Assembly: GCF_036245865.1 (NCBI RefSeq)
Contig: NZ_BTTW01000003.1
Span: 434,001-498,000 of the forward strand
Reading direction: 5' to 3'
From: Corallococcus caeni
GTDB lineage: Bacteria; Myxococcota; Myxococcia; Myxococcales; Myxococcaceae
DNA: 64,000 bases
Each line of letters starts with the position of its first letter. The first letter of the stretch is position 1. Under the pieces are notes generated by a model. The model searched no databases, was not told the DNA's origin, and worked only from the letters and a program-made list of their open reading frames with translations. The position numbers were made by a program, and so were the translations under genes. Shown here piece after piece: positions 9,005-17,732 of the stretch.

Positions 9005-10279
9005 ATGGCCTTTCGAGTCCAGCTCGCCGTCCTGCTCCTTGCCTTGCTCAGTGCGTGTGCCACGCCGAGGGGGAGGGTTCGGCTGGATACGGGGGAGGGA
9101 CCGCCCATCGAGTACAGCCCTCCTTCTCCCGTCCGGGCCGTGGCCGTCGGGGCGGGGGCCTTCGAGAAGGCGCTGACCGAGCTGGTTCTGGCCGCGCCCC
9201 TGCGCCTCCAGGCGCCGCAGCCGGGCAACTGGGTGCGCGCCTCCTATCCCACGAGCGAGGCTGAGTCCCGATGGCAGCGGGTGACGAATCGTGGGTTCGG
9301 CGGCTTCTGCGAACCGGGGCCTCGGCGGGGTGACTGCATCTCGTTGCTCGAAGACGTGATGGGGCTGAGTGACTGGGACAAGCTGGGCGTGGCGCTCGCC
9401 CTGTCCCTCGAGCCCCTCAAGGCGAGCATCTCCAGGGCCGTGGAGGACACCCTGGCGCCCCAGCTCTTCTACTCGCTGATTGCCACGAGCCTCGTGACCT
9501 GGGCGGCGCTGGCCGCCAATCCCGAGCCTGCCTTCACCAAGGGTGCTGCGCTCATCTCGGCCCTGCTCCTGCTCTACCTGGGGGCGGAGACGTTCCTGGA
9601 GTTGGTGGAGGCGAGTCAGGACCTGAAGCTCGCGACGGACCAGGCCACCACCTGGGAGGAGCTGGATGCGTCCGGACAGCGCTTCGCGGCCCGGGTAGGC
9701 CCGTCCATCGCGCGAGTCCTGGTCCTCGCTGTCACGGTCGCCGTGAGCCATGGCATGACCGGTGGCGCCTCGTTGCTGGCGGCCCGGCTGTCGACACTGC
9801 CGAACTTCCCGGGAGGCGCGGCGGGGGCCTCACGCATTGGCGTCCATATCGCGAGCCTTGAGCAGGTGCGGGCGGTGTCCGTTTCGGGCGGAGTCATCAC
9901 GCTCTCCCTTCCGTCCACGGCCGTCGCCATGGTGGCCAAGGGGAGTGGGACACCTCCGGCCAGCGGTGTGCGCTCCTGGAACTCCTTCAGCGCCCTCAAA
10001 CGGGCACGAGGCCCCGCGGGGCCAGGGAAGCAGTGGCACCACATCGTCGAGCAGACGGATGGAAACGTGCAGCGCTTCGGCCCCCAGGCCCTGCACAACA
10101 CCGAGAACGTGATCGCCATCGACGAAGCCATCCACCAGCGGATCAGTGCGTACTACTCATCGAAAGAAGTCGCCCTCACGGGAGCAAAGACCGTGCGGCA
10201 ATGGCTGAGCAGCCAGTCCTTCCAGGCCCAACGTGACTTCGGCATGACGACCCTCATTCGCTTTGGAGCTGTCCCTTGA
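9005..10279 (+). CDS. SitA-like lipoprotein polymorphic toxin, copy 2
   Basis: This is a paralogue of the toxin at 6867, also 424 residues, with lipobox LSAC (C18), the same RVRLDTGEGPPIEYSPPSP opening, the same hydrophobic delivery region and the same WHHIVEQ/HNTENVIAIDEAIH core. The centre is identical at DNA level to copy 1 (9779-10151). The N-terminal half differs at scattered positions. The last ~40 residues differ more (YYSSKEVALTGAKTV and TTLIRFGAVP against FYSSKDVRFSATQTV and TVLGWFGALP). That pattern suggests the toxin tail has diverged together with its immunity gene. The expected mechanism is outer-membrane-exchange delivery to kin and nuclease action, both inferred from the SitA family. 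Confidence 0.75.
   Translation: MAFRVQLAVLLLALLSACATPRGRVRLDTGEGPPIEYSPPSPVRAVAVGAGAFEKALTELVLAAPLRLQAPQPGNWVRASYPTSEAESRWQRVTNRGFGGFCEPGPRRGDCISLLEDVMGLSDWDKLGVALALSLEPLKASISRAVEDTLAPQLFYSLIATSLVTWAALAANPEPAFTKGAALISALLLLYLGAETFLELVEASQDLKLATDQATTWEELDASGQRFAARVGPSIARVLVLAVTVAVSHGMTGGASLLAARLSTLPNFPGGAAGASRIGVHIASLEQVRAVSVSGGVITLSLPSTAVAMVAKGSGTPPASGVRSWNSFSALKRARGPAGPGKQWHHIVEQTDGNVQRFGPQALHNTENVIAIDEAIHQRISAYYSSKEVALTGAKTVRQWLSSQSFQAQRDFGMTTLIRFGAVP
9779..10151 (+). repeat. 373-bp identical block shared by the two toxin genes, copy 2
   Basis: This is the partner of 7641-8013, with no differences seen on direct comparison. The first mismatch downstream is position 10152 against 8014. Confidence 0.85.
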
Positions 10280-10638
10280 GCACCCGAAGGTTCCAGAAGG
10301 CCAGCATCGAAGAGCTCGTCCAGTGGTACGCGGAGAGTTCCATCGCATACGGACAGGCCCTGGAAGCCGCTGACTCACGGTCCGCCAATCGCGCCGCCGA
10401 CAAGATCTCGGGAGCATACCGGGAGCTTCGGAGCCGTGACGCGACGTCACAGCTCCTTCCCCTTCTCCAGCACGAGAACGAAACCCTCCGAACCAACGTC
10501 GCCGCCCATGCCCTGGAGTTCGCTCCCGAGTTCGGTGAACCGGTATTGCTCTGGATCGAGAAGCGTCCGGGACGCAATGGGCTCGCCGCGCACTACGCGC
10601 TCAAGGCCTGGCGAGAGGGCACGCTCAAGTTCCCCTGA
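10276..10638 (+). CDS. DUF2019-type immunity protein for toxin copy 2
   Basis: The 120-residue protein starts at TTG 10276, overlapping the toxin stop as TTGA. This mirrors the GTGA junction of copy 1 and supports translational coupling. It shares SANRAADKISGAYRELRSR and HYALKAWREGTLKFP exactly with copy 1 but differs in WYAESSIAYGQALEA, HENETLRTN and EKRPGRNGLA. It is a small helical-repeat cytoplasmic protein of the DUF2019 type. Whether it protects only against copy 2 cannot be told from sequence. Confidence 0.75.
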   Translation: MSTRRFQKASIEELVQWYAESSIAYGQALEAADSRSANRAADKISGAYRELRSRDATSQLLPLLQHENETLRTNVAAHALEFAPEFGEPVLLWIEKRPGRNGLAAHYALKAWREGTLKFP

Positions 10639-10653
10639 GCGCCCCTCCGACCT

Positions 10654-11841
10654 TCAGCTCCCGCCCAGGTCCGCCAGGTTCAACCCGTACGGATCCGTGG
10701 TCGTCCGCCTCGTTGCGGGCTCCACCGCTCCCGGTGCCAGCGGCGCCACGCGGATCAACCCCGCGGCCCTCAGTCGCTCCACGGACCGGGACGCTGCCAG
10801 CTCTCCCATGGCCGCCGTGCGAAGCGCCTGACGGATGCTCCGGCTGCCCCTGAGCTTCGAATACAGATACAGGTCGTCCGCCGTCAGGTCCGGCGGGGCA
10901 GGGCGGGGGATGGGCTCGAACACCAGCCTCCCGTCCAGCGCGAACAGCGCGTCACTCAACGCCAGCGTCAGCCCCACCTCCGCCTCGCGGTACAGCGCGT
11001 GCGCCTCCGGCACCGGCCCGCGCTCCAGCACCTGCGCCGCCAGCGCCACCGCCAGGTCGTACTTGCGCGACGACAGGAACGCTCTCACCAGCGCCAACAG
11101 CTCCGTGAACTCCGTGGACTCGCCCACCGTCAGCCCCGTGGCCCGGTGCGGCGCCAGTGCTCCCCGCCGATACAGGTGCAGCACCCAGCGCGCCGCGAAC
11201 AGCGGGGCCTCCCGCGCGCTCGCCAGCAACTCTCCCAGCGTCGCGCCGCCCGCCGCCAGGTCCAGGAGCACGTCCTCCTCCTCGGAGAACGTCTCCACCG
11301 CGAACTCGCGGAACACGCGGAACGTCGTGTCCAGGCGCGGGAAGATGTCCCGGAACTGCGCCCACTCCTGCACCCGCGCCACCGCGTCCCGGTGCAACGT
11401 GCTCAACGGCAGCCGCAACCCCACCGCGCGCCCCGACAACGGCAGCCCCGGCGTGAACTCCACCTCGCCCGACTCCCACGCGTAGCAGTCGAACAGCGCC
11501 TCGCGCGCCTTGTGCTCCATCGCCTCCGTCAGCTGCGACAGCTCCACGAAGCAGCGCTGCACCAGGAACGTGCCGTAGGGCAGGTTCGCCCCTTCCGCCG
11601 ACTCGAACGCCGCCGCCGCCCGGGGTGCGTCCAGGATGCGTAGGTTCACCAGCACCTGCGCCAGGTGCTCCCTCGGATCCGTGGAGGCCACCCCCACCAG
11701 GTGCCCGTCCCGCAGGTAGAACTCCCGCCGCACCGCGCCCCGCTCCACCCGCAGCGTCCCCTCCAGCCCGGGCGTCGTGAACAGCGGAGGCAACACCAGC
11801 TGGAGCCGATAGCTGGCCAGGTTTCCCGTGAACGCTTCCAT
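10654..11841 (-). CDS. DUF4388 (PATAN-like) domain protein
   Basis: The 395-residue soluble protein has an N-terminal DUF4388-type region (MEAFTGNLASYRLQLVLPPL... to about residue 150) with the usual FYLRDGHLVGVAS and EALFDCYAWESGEVEFTPG. A helical central part follows, then a C-terminal winged-helix-like region (SRSIRQALRTAAMGELAASRSVERLRAAGLI). DUF4388 proteins are abundant in myxobacteria and are associated with signalling proteins; the biochemical role is unknown. I chose ATG 11841 over the upstream in-frame ATG 11868 because homologues begin at MxAFxGNL. It converges with immunity gene 2, and a decayed copy lies at 8512-8902. Confidence 0.75.
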   Translation of the reverse strand: MEAFTGNLASYRLQLVLPPLFTTPGLEGTLRVERGAVRREFYLRDGHLVGVASTDPREHLAQVLVNLRILDAPRAAAAFESAEGANLPYGTFLVQRCFVELSQLTEAMEHKAREALFDCYAWESGEVEFTPGLPLSGRAVGLRLPLSTLHRDAVARVQEWAQFRDIFPRLDTTFRVFREFAVETFSEEEDVLLDLAAGGATLGELLASAREAPLFAARWVLHLYRRGALAPHRATGLTVGESTEFTELLALVRAFLSSRKYDLAVALAAQVLERGPVPEAHALYREAEVGLTLALSDALFALDGRLVFEPIPRPAPPDLTADDLYLYSKLRGSRSIRQALRTAAMGELAASRSVERLRAAGLIRVAPLAPGAVEPATRRTTTDPYGLNLADLGGS

Positions 11842-12084
11842 CCGTTGGCGCCCTCCAAGGCGGGCCACGTGCTACGCCGGCCGCCAGGGTAGCGGCAGAC
11901 CCGAGCCCCCTCAACCCCTCGAAACTGCTGGGCTTTTCCTGCCAGGGCGAAATGTTCCAGGAGGGCAGGGCACGCGAATGTCAGGCGTTGAAAGGGCCCA
12001 CCTGTCCCAACGGAAGGTTGCAGCATGACGGCGGGTGTGCGAACGAGCCGTGTCCTCCACCCGTCATTCGGAGCGCGAATCGCG

Positions 12085-13098
12085 ATGCGGATTCTCTCAG
12101 GCGTCCAGTCGTCCGGAAGGCTGCACATCGGCAACTATTACGGGGCGATGCGGCAGTTCGTGCAGCTCCAGGATCAGGGCGAGGCCTACTACTTCATCGC
12201 CAACTACCACGCGCTCACCACCGTTCGGGATCCGAAGCTGGCCCTGGACCTGACGCGCGACGCGGCGCTCACGTACCTGTCGCTGGGATTGGATCCGAAG
12301 AAGGCCGTCCTCTTTCGCCAGAGCGACGTGAAGGAGGTCCTGGAGCTCAACTGGATCCTCGGCACCGTGGTGCCCCAGGCCCACCTGGAGCGCGCCCACA
12401 GCTACAAGGACAAGATCGCCAACAACATCAGCCCGGACTTCGGCCTGTTCGCCTACCCGGTGCTCATGGCGGCGGACATCCTGCTCTACAGCGCGGATCA
12501 GGTCCCCGTGGGCAAGGACCAGATTCAGCACATCGAGTTCGCGCGCGACTGGGCCGTGAAGTTCAACACCCAGTACGTCCCCGGCTACGACCCGGCGGAT
12601 CCGGAAGGCAAGGAGCGGGGCCACGCCCCCGGCATCCTCAAGCTCCCCTCCGCGTTCGTGCAGGAGCACTCCGCCACGGTGCCCGGCATCGACGGGCGCA
12701 AGATGTCCAAGTCCTACGGCAACACGCTGGAGCTGTTCGGCGAGGAGAAGGACATCAAGAAGCGCATCATGTCCATCAAGACGGACTCCACAGCGGTGGA
12801 CGCCCCCAAGCCCACCACGGACGCGCCGCTCTATGACCTGCTCAAGCTGATGCTCCCGGCCGGCGAGTTCTCCGACGTGGACGCGTCCTGGAAGGCCGGC
12901 GGCAAGGGCTACGGCGACTACAAGAAGAAGCTGCTGGAGGCCTTCCACGCCACCTTCGGCCCCGCCCGCCAGCGCCGGCAGGAGCTGCTCAACGACCCCG
13001 GTGAGTTGGAGCGCATCCTCCAGGACGGCGCCCAGCGCGCCCGGGCGGAAGCCACCCGCCTGATGGACCAGGTGAGACGGGCCGTGGGAATCCCCTGA
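12085..13098 (+). CDS. trpS: Tryptophanyl-tRNA synthetase
   Basis: TrpRS charges tRNA-Trp with tryptophan using ATP. The 337-residue length is typical. Class I signatures are visible: SGVQSSGRLHIGNYYG (HIGH-like, HIGN) at the N-terminus and KMSKS in GIDGRKMSKSYGNTLELF. The tryptophan-pocket region contains DQVPVGKDQIQHIEFARD. I chose ATG 12085 (MRILSGVQ), the family N-terminus; the frame stays open upstream to 12025 with no similarity. It stands alone before the scp operon. Confidence 0.95.
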   Translation: MRILSGVQSSGRLHIGNYYGAMRQFVQLQDQGEAYYFIANYHALTTVRDPKLALDLTRDAALTYLSLGLDPKKAVLFRQSDVKEVLELNWILGTVVPQAHLERAHSYKDKIANNISPDFGLFAYPVLMAADILLYSADQVPVGKDQIQHIEFARDWAVKFNTQYVPGYDPADPEGKERGHAPGILKLPSAFVQEHSATVPGIDGRKMSKSYGNTLELFGEEKDIKKRIMSIKTDSTAVDAPKPTTDAPLYDLLKLMLPAGEFSDVDASWKAGGKGYGDYKKKLLEAFHATFGPARQRRQELLNDPGELERILQDGAQRARAEATRLMDQVRRAVGIP

Positions 13099-13120
13099 AC
13101 GCCCGTTCCTGTTCAAATGT

Positions 13121-13149
13121 TTGACCCACCTGGGAGGCATTGCTAAGGA
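13121..13149 (+). promoter_or_regulatory. Putative sigma-70 promoter for scpA-scpB-rluB
   Basis: TTGACC (13121-13126) and TAAGGA (13144-13149) are separated by 17 bp in the 139-bp gap before scpA. The -10 match is weak; it is proposed from spacing and position only. Confidence 0.3.
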
Positions 13150-13237
13150 GGTCTGTCCCCCCGGCGCTCGCTAAAGGCCGGAAATTCGGACCCTTTCGCA
13201 TGACGAAGTTCCCATCCCCCCAGAAGGACGCCGGCCG

Positions 13238-14113
13238 GTGAGCGAAGGTCGCAAGCCCCCACCGCCCGACGACCTCCCGCCGGACCCCGACGGGGAGGGA
13301 TTGCCGCGCACGCCCGGAGACGCCTTCCGGGTGGCGCTGCCCAACTTCGAGGGTCCCCTGGACCTGCTGCTCCATCTCATCAAGGAGCACCGGGTCGACA
13401 TCTTCGACATCCCGCTGGCACTCATCACCGCCAAGTACCTCGAGTACCTGGAGCGGATGCGGGAGCTGAACCTGGACATCGCCGGCGAGTTCCTGGTGAT
13501 GGCCTCCACGCTCGCCCACCTGAAGAGCCGCATGCTCCTGCCCCGGCAGGACGCGGCCCAGGTGCCGGAAGGGGCGGACGCGCTCGCGGCGGTGGAGGAG
13601 GCGCAGGACCCTCGCGCGGAGCTGGTGCGAAGGCTCCTGGAGTACCAGAAGTACAAGGACGCCGCGGAGCACCTGGCCAAGCAGGACATCCTGGACCGGG
13701 ACGTGTTCGCCCGGAAGGTGCCCGTGGAGGCCGTCCCCATCCCCGAGGACGAGGTCGGCCTTCAGGAGATTTCCGTCCTCAAGCTCGTGGAGGCGCTCGA
13801 CCGGGTGCTCGAGCGGCTGACGCCCAAGGTGCAGCACGAGGTGGTGCTGGAGCGCGTGAGCCTGTCGGAGGCCATCCTCCGGATGGCGGAGCGCGTGCGC
13901 AAGGACGGGCAGGTGGTGTTCGAGGCGCTGTTCACGGAGGCGGCCACGCGCCAGGAGGTGGTCATCACCTTCATCGCCATGCTGGAGATGGTGAAGCGCC
14001 GCCTCATCAAGGTCTTCCAGGAGGAGCCCCTGGGCCCCATCCAGGTGACGCCCAACGGGGACGCGCTGGAGAAGCTGCTCCCCACGGAGGTCGACGAGAG
14101 TGACTACCGGTAA
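13238..14113 (+). CDS. scpA: Segregation and condensation protein A
   Basis: ScpA is the kleisin subunit that bridges SMC heads and works with ScpB in chromosome condensation and segregation. After a proline/aspartate-rich leader of ~25 residues, the kleisin N-terminal signature FEGPLDLLLHLIKEHRVDIFDIPLALI is clear. It is followed by YLEYLERMRELNLDIAGEFLVMASTLAHLKSRMLLP. The C-terminal winged helix ends with MLEMVKRRLIKVFQEEPLGPI. The start is GTG 13238. The end overlaps scpB by 14 nt, indicating translational coupling. Confidence 0.95.
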   Translation: MSEGRKPPPPDDLPPDPDGEGLPRTPGDAFRVALPNFEGPLDLLLHLIKEHRVDIFDIPLALITAKYLEYLERMRELNLDIAGEFLVMASTLAHLKSRMLLPRQDAAQVPEGADALAAVEEAQDPRAELVRRLLEYQKYKDAAEHLAKQDILDRDVFARKVPVEAVPIPEDEVGLQEISVLKLVEALDRVLERLTPKVQHEVVLERVSLSEAILRMAERVRKDGQVVFEALFTEAATRQEVVITFIAMLEMVKRRLIKVFQEEPLGPIQVTPNGDALEKLLPTEVDESDYR

Positions 14114-15101
14114 CGGTCCCGACGACGGTGACGAGACGCCCGCCCCCGGCACGCCCGGCGGCCCCGGACAGTTCTCCGAGGAGGAGATCGCCTCCGTCAC
14201 GGGCCCTGGCCCCGACGACGCGGAGCTGGACGGGGTGGAGGCGGCCGCCATCGAGGAGGGCTCGGACGACGACGAGAACGTCCCGGACCTCCAGTCCTCC
14301 TTCGAGAAGCTGCTCGCCAAGAGCCGCAACCTCTCCCCGGACCGCATCCGCACGGTGCTGGAGAGCGTGCTCTTCGTCGCCGAGCGCCCCCTGTCCGTGG
14401 ACGAGCTGTACCAGGCCACCGGCATCCCGAGGGAGCCCATCCTCCAGGCGCTGGATCAGCTCTCCGGCATCCACCGCGAGGGCATCAGCGGCGTGGTGCT
14501 CTACGAGGTGGCGGGCGGGTGGCAGTTCCGCACGGACCCCCACTCCGCGGAGTACGTCCGGCGCTACCTGCGGGTGAAGCCGCAGCGGCTCACCCGCGCG
14601 GCGGTGGAGACGCTGGCCATCATCGCGTACCGCCAGCCCGTCACCCGGCCGGAGCTGGAGGACATCCGCGGCGTGGACTGCGGCGCGGTGCTCAAGGCGC
14701 TGATGGACCGCAAGCTGGTGAAAATCCTGGGCAAGCGGGAAGAAGTCGGCCGCCCCATTCTTTATGGAACCACGCGCGAGTTCCTGGAGTTCTTCGCGCT
14801 GAAGGACCTGTCCGCGCTGCCCACGCTCCGGGAATTCCATGAATTGACCCAGGAGCACCGGGACATCGTGGAGAAGGAAGCGGCGCCGCCTCCTCCGAAG
14901 GCGGAGGGGACGGTGGCGGCGCTGTCGGACCCGAACTTCACGAAGCGGATGGAGAAGAACGAGGCGGCCAGTGAGGCTGCTTTGGAGGAGCTGGAGGAGG
15001 CCATGGCCGCCGCGGAGCGGAGCCAGAAGGTCAGTGCCAGCATCCTGGAAAGCCCCCCTTCGCCCGAGAAGGGTGATAGCGAGGGGCCCAAGCCCGAGTG
15101 A
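14100..15101 (+). CDS. scpB: Segregation and condensation protein B
   Basis: ScpB dimers bind the ScpA kleisin in the SMC-ScpAB condensin. The two winged-helix domains span about residues 75-245, with VLESVLFVAERPLSVDEL, the conserved RAAVETLAIIAYRQPVTRPE and RGVDCGAVLKALMDRKLV. The first ~75 residues are acidic and glycine/proline rich. A C-terminal extension of ~80 residues is alanine/glutamate rich and probably disordered, so 333 residues is longer than the common ~200. The GTG start at 14100 lies inside scpA. Confidence 0.95.
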   Translation: MTTGNGPDDGDETPAPGTPGGPGQFSEEEIASVTGPGPDDAELDGVEAAAIEEGSDDDENVPDLQSSFEKLLAKSRNLSPDRIRTVLESVLFVAERPLSVDELYQATGIPREPILQALDQLSGIHREGISGVVLYEVAGGWQFRTDPHSAEYVRRYLRVKPQRLTRAAVETLAIIAYRQPVTRPELEDIRGVDCGAVLKALMDRKLVKILGKREEVGRPILYGTTREFLEFFALKDLSALPTLREFHELTQEHRDIVEKEAAPPPPKAEGTVAALSDPNFTKRMEKNEAASEAALEELEEAMAAAERSQKVSASILESPPSPEKGDSEGPKPE

Positions 15102-15131
15102 CGGGCGGCAACAACTGGAAGAAGGCAAGGC

Positions 15132-17732
15132 ATGGCGGCGGAACGTTTGCAGAAGTACCTGGCTCGCGCGGGAGTGGCTTCGCGCCGGCACGCGGAAGAA
15201 CTCATCACCTCCGGTCGCGTCGGAGTGAACAACGAGACGGTGACGGAGCTGGGCAGCCGGGTGGAGCCCGGCACGGACCTGGTGACCGTCGATGGGAAGC
15301 TCGTCACGCCGCCGGAAGAATCGTCGTACTACCTGCTCTACAAGCCCGTGGGCGTCGTGACGACGCTGTCGGATCCGCAGGGCCGGCCCACGGTGGCCAG
15401 CTATGTGGAAGAGACGGGCCGCCGCCTGTTCCCCGTGGGCCGTCTGGATTACGACGCCGAAGGCGCGCTGCTCTTCACGGATGACGGCGCGTTGGCGCAC
15501 AAGCTCACGCACCCCAGCTTCCAGGTGCCGCGCTCGTACCTGGCGAAGGTGAAGGGCGTGCCGGACATGCCCACGCTGGAGAAGCTGCGCGGAGGCGTCC
15601 GCCTGGAAGACGGCATGGCCACGCCGGTGTCGGTGGACATCTTCGAGAAGGCCGAGCGCAACACCTGGCTGAAGATCGTCGTGGCGGAAGGCCGTCCGCA
15701 CCTCATCAAGCGCCTGTGCGCGGCGGTGGGGCACCCGGTGGTGCGCCTGTTCCGCCCGAACTACGCGGGCGTGGGCGTGGAGGGGCTGCGCCCCGGCGAG
15801 CTGCGGCCGCTGAAGGTCTCCGAGGTCCACCAGCTCACGGAGGTGGCGGAGGGCCGCGCGCAGCCGAGCGCCTCGGAGCTGAAGCTGCCGCCGCGCCGTC
15901 ACGGCCGTTCCGCGCCGGGCTTCAACGGGCCGGACGACGACGATGTCGAGCTGTCCATGGACGACGACGCGCCGGTGGCGCCGCGCAAGACGGAGCGCGC
16001 GGCCGCCAAGAAGGCCGCGACGGGGCCGAAGACCCGCGAGGCGCGTCCGGAGCGCAAGGAGTGGAAGGGCGTGCAGGACGGTGGCACGCGTCCGCCGAAG
16101 TTCGCGAAGCGCGGAGCGACGCTGGACGCGGACGATGACGCGGCCGCGGACGTGGATCTGGAGGGCGTGCCGTCGTTCGATGACGACGGTGAGGAAGTGA
16201 CGGAGTCCGACGCCGCGGAAGGCGCCACCTACGGCAAGGCCGCGCGGGGCGCGGGCCGTACCGGTAAGCCCGACGGTGAGCGTGCGCCTCGCGGCGCCGC
16301 GAAGTTCGGCAAGCCGGCCCGTGCGGGCGCCGAGGGCGGGGGTCGTTTCGGCAAGCCGGCGGGCGGTGACGATGCGCCGCGCGGACGTTTCGGCAAGCCG
16401 GCGGGCCGTGGTGGCGACGAGGGTGGTGCGCCGCGCGCGGCTGGCCGTTTCGGCAAGCCGGCGGGCCGCTTCGGCGATGAGGGCGGTGCTCCTCGCGGCC
16501 GTAGCTTCGGCAAGCCGGCCGGTGCCGGTCGTGGCGGTGACGAACGCGCCCCTCGGGGTCGCTCCTTCGGAGACGAAGGCGGCGCTCCTCGCGGCCGCAG
16601 CTTCGGCAAGCCCGCCGGTGGCAGCCGCTTCGGTGGCGAAGAGGGCGGTGCCCCTCGCGGCCGCAGCTTCGGCAAGCCGGCCGGTCGCTTCGGCGATGAG
16701 GGTGGTGCTCCGCGCGGCCGCAGCTTCGGCAAGCCGGCCGGTGCAGGCCGTTCCGAGGGCGGTGCTTCGCGCGGTGGCAGCCGGTTCGGTGGCGAAGAGG
16801 GCGGTGCTCCTCGCGGCCGCAGCTTCGGCAAGCCCGCCGGTCGCTTCGGTGATGAGGGTGGTGCTCCTCGCGGCCGTAGCTTCGGCAAGCCGGCCGGTGC
16901 GGGCCGTGGCGGTGACGAAGCTCCGCGCGGTCGCAGCTTCGGCAAGCCCGCGAGCCGCTTCGGTGATGAGGGTGGTGCTCCTCGCGGTCGCAGCTTTGGC
17001 AAGCCCGCGGGCCGCTTCGGTGATGAGGGCGGCGCGCCTCGCGGCCGCAGCTTCGGCAAGCCCGCGGGCCGCTTCGGCGATGAAGGCGGTGCTCCTCGCG
17101 GCCGTAGCTTCGGCAAGCCCGCCGGTGGCAGCCGTTTCGGTGGCGAAGAGGGCGGTGCTCCTCGCGGTCGTAGCTTCGGCAAGCCCGCGGGCCGCTTCGG
17201 TGATGAGGGTGGTGCGCCTCGCGGCCGCAGCTTCGGCAAGCCGGCCGGTGCGGGCCGTGGCGGTGACGAACGCGCCCCTCGGGGTCGCTCCTTCGGTGCG
17301 GAGGGCGGTGCCCCTCGCGGCCGTAGCTTTGGCAAGCCCGCCGGTCGCTTCGGTGCGGAGGGCGGTGCCCCTCGTGGCGGCGCCCGCTTCGGCAAGCCGG
17401 CCGGCCGCTTCGGTTCCGAGGGTGGCGCGCCTCGTGGTGGCAGCCGCTTCGGCAAGCCCGCCGGTGCGGGCGGCGCCCCTCGTGGCGACCGTCCGGAGCG
17501 CCGTGAATGGAAGCCGCGCGGCGAGTCCGCGGGCCGTCCCGAGCGCCGGGATTTCAAGCCCCGCGGCGAGGACTCCGGCAGCCGGTCTCGCGGCGGCGGT
17601 GAGTCCGCGTCCAGCAGCTCCGGCGAGCGCATCGTCCGCGCTGGCGTGAGGAAGGGCCCCCCGGGTGAGGGCAGCAAGGCGCCTCGGGGAGGGGCAGGCC
17701 GTCCGCCCCCTCGCGGTGGCCGCTCCCGCTGA
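15132..17732 (+). CDS. rluB: RluB/RsuA-family pseudouridine synthase with long repetitive tail
   Basis: Residues 1-60 form an S4 RNA-binding domain (RLQKYLARAGVASRRHAEELI) and ~65-245 the RsuA/RluB/E/F catalytic domain, with KPVGVVTT and the catalytic Asp106 in GRLDYDAEGALLFT. It should convert uridine to pseudouridine in 23S rRNA; RluB (U2605) is the usual partner of scpAB in operons. What is odd is the length: 866 residues against ~250-300. After an acidic/basic linker (250-385), ~390 residues are built from FGKPA (19 copies counted), RFGDEGGAPRGRS and related units, ending in an Arg/Gly/Ser-rich tail. The tail is strongly basic and probably disordered, like RGG RNA-binding segments. It lies 30 bp downstream of scpB. 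Confidence 0.9.
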   Translation: MAAERLQKYLARAGVASRRHAEELITSGRVGVNNETVTELGSRVEPGTDLVTVDGKLVTPPEESSYYLLYKPVGVVTTLSDPQGRPTVASYVEETGRRLFPVGRLDYDAEGALLFTDDGALAHKLTHPSFQVPRSYLAKVKGVPDMPTLEKLRGGVRLEDGMATPVSVDIFEKAERNTWLKIVVAEGRPHLIKRLCAAVGHPVVRLFRPNYAGVGVEGLRPGELRPLKVSEVHQLTEVAEGRAQPSASELKLPPRRHGRSAPGFNGPDDDDVELSMDDDAPVAPRKTERAAAKKAATGPKTREARPERKEWKGVQDGGTRPPKFAKRGATLDADDDAAADVDLEGVPSFDDDGEEVTESDAAEGATYGKAARGAGRTGKPDGERAPRGAAKFGKPARAGAEGGGRFGKPAGGDDAPRGRFGKPAGRGGDEGGAPRAAGRFGKPAGRFGDEGGAPRGRSFGKPAGAGRGGDERAPRGRSFGDEGGAPRGRSFGKPAGGSRFGGEEGGAPRGRSFGKPAGRFGDEGGAPRGRSFGKPAGAGRSEGGASRGGSRFGGEEGGAPRGRSFGKPAGRFGDEGGAPRGRSFGKPAGAGRGGDEAPRGRSFGKPASRFGDEGGAPRGRSFGKPAGRFGDEGGAPRGRSFGKPAGRFGDEGGAPRGRSFGKPAGGSRFGGEEGGAPRGRSFGKPAGRFGDEGGAPRGRSFGKPAGAGRGGDERAPRGRSFGAEGGAPRGRSFGKPAGRFGAEGGAPRGGARFGKPAGRFGSEGGAPRGGSRFGKPAGAGGAPRGDRPERREWKPRGESAGRPERRDFKPRGEDSGSRSRGGGESASSSSGERIVRAGVRKGPPGEGSKAPRGGAGRPPPRGGRSR
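16305..17463 (+). repeat. In-frame degenerate repeats coding the FGKPA/GGAPRGR tail
   Basis: The units contain variants of TTCGGCAAGCC followed by GGTGATGAGGG...GCTCCTCGCGG. They repeat 19 times at ~40-75 bp spacing, entirely in the frame of the pseudouridine synthase. Codons vary between units (cccgcc, ccggcc, cccgcg), so the repeats are not all recent. Copy number probably changes by slippage or recombination. Confidence 0.85.

Noticed and set aside
8324-9751. 475-codon minus-strand frame spanning the DUF4388 remnant
   Set aside because: Only its middle matches DUF4388. The ends are antisense to the immunity gene and toxin 2, so the remnant alone is annotated.
6867-10638. Toxin-immunity pairs as T6SS effectors of the nearby T6SS
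   Set aside because: The lipoprotein signal and SitA-like N-terminal region fit outer-membrane-exchange delivery better. There is no PAAR, VgrG or adaptor link, and the T6SS starts 11 kb away.
16305-17463. Regular repeats as a possible CRISPR array
   Set aside because: Repeats are in frame with a gene, vary in sequence and spacing, and have no unique spacers.
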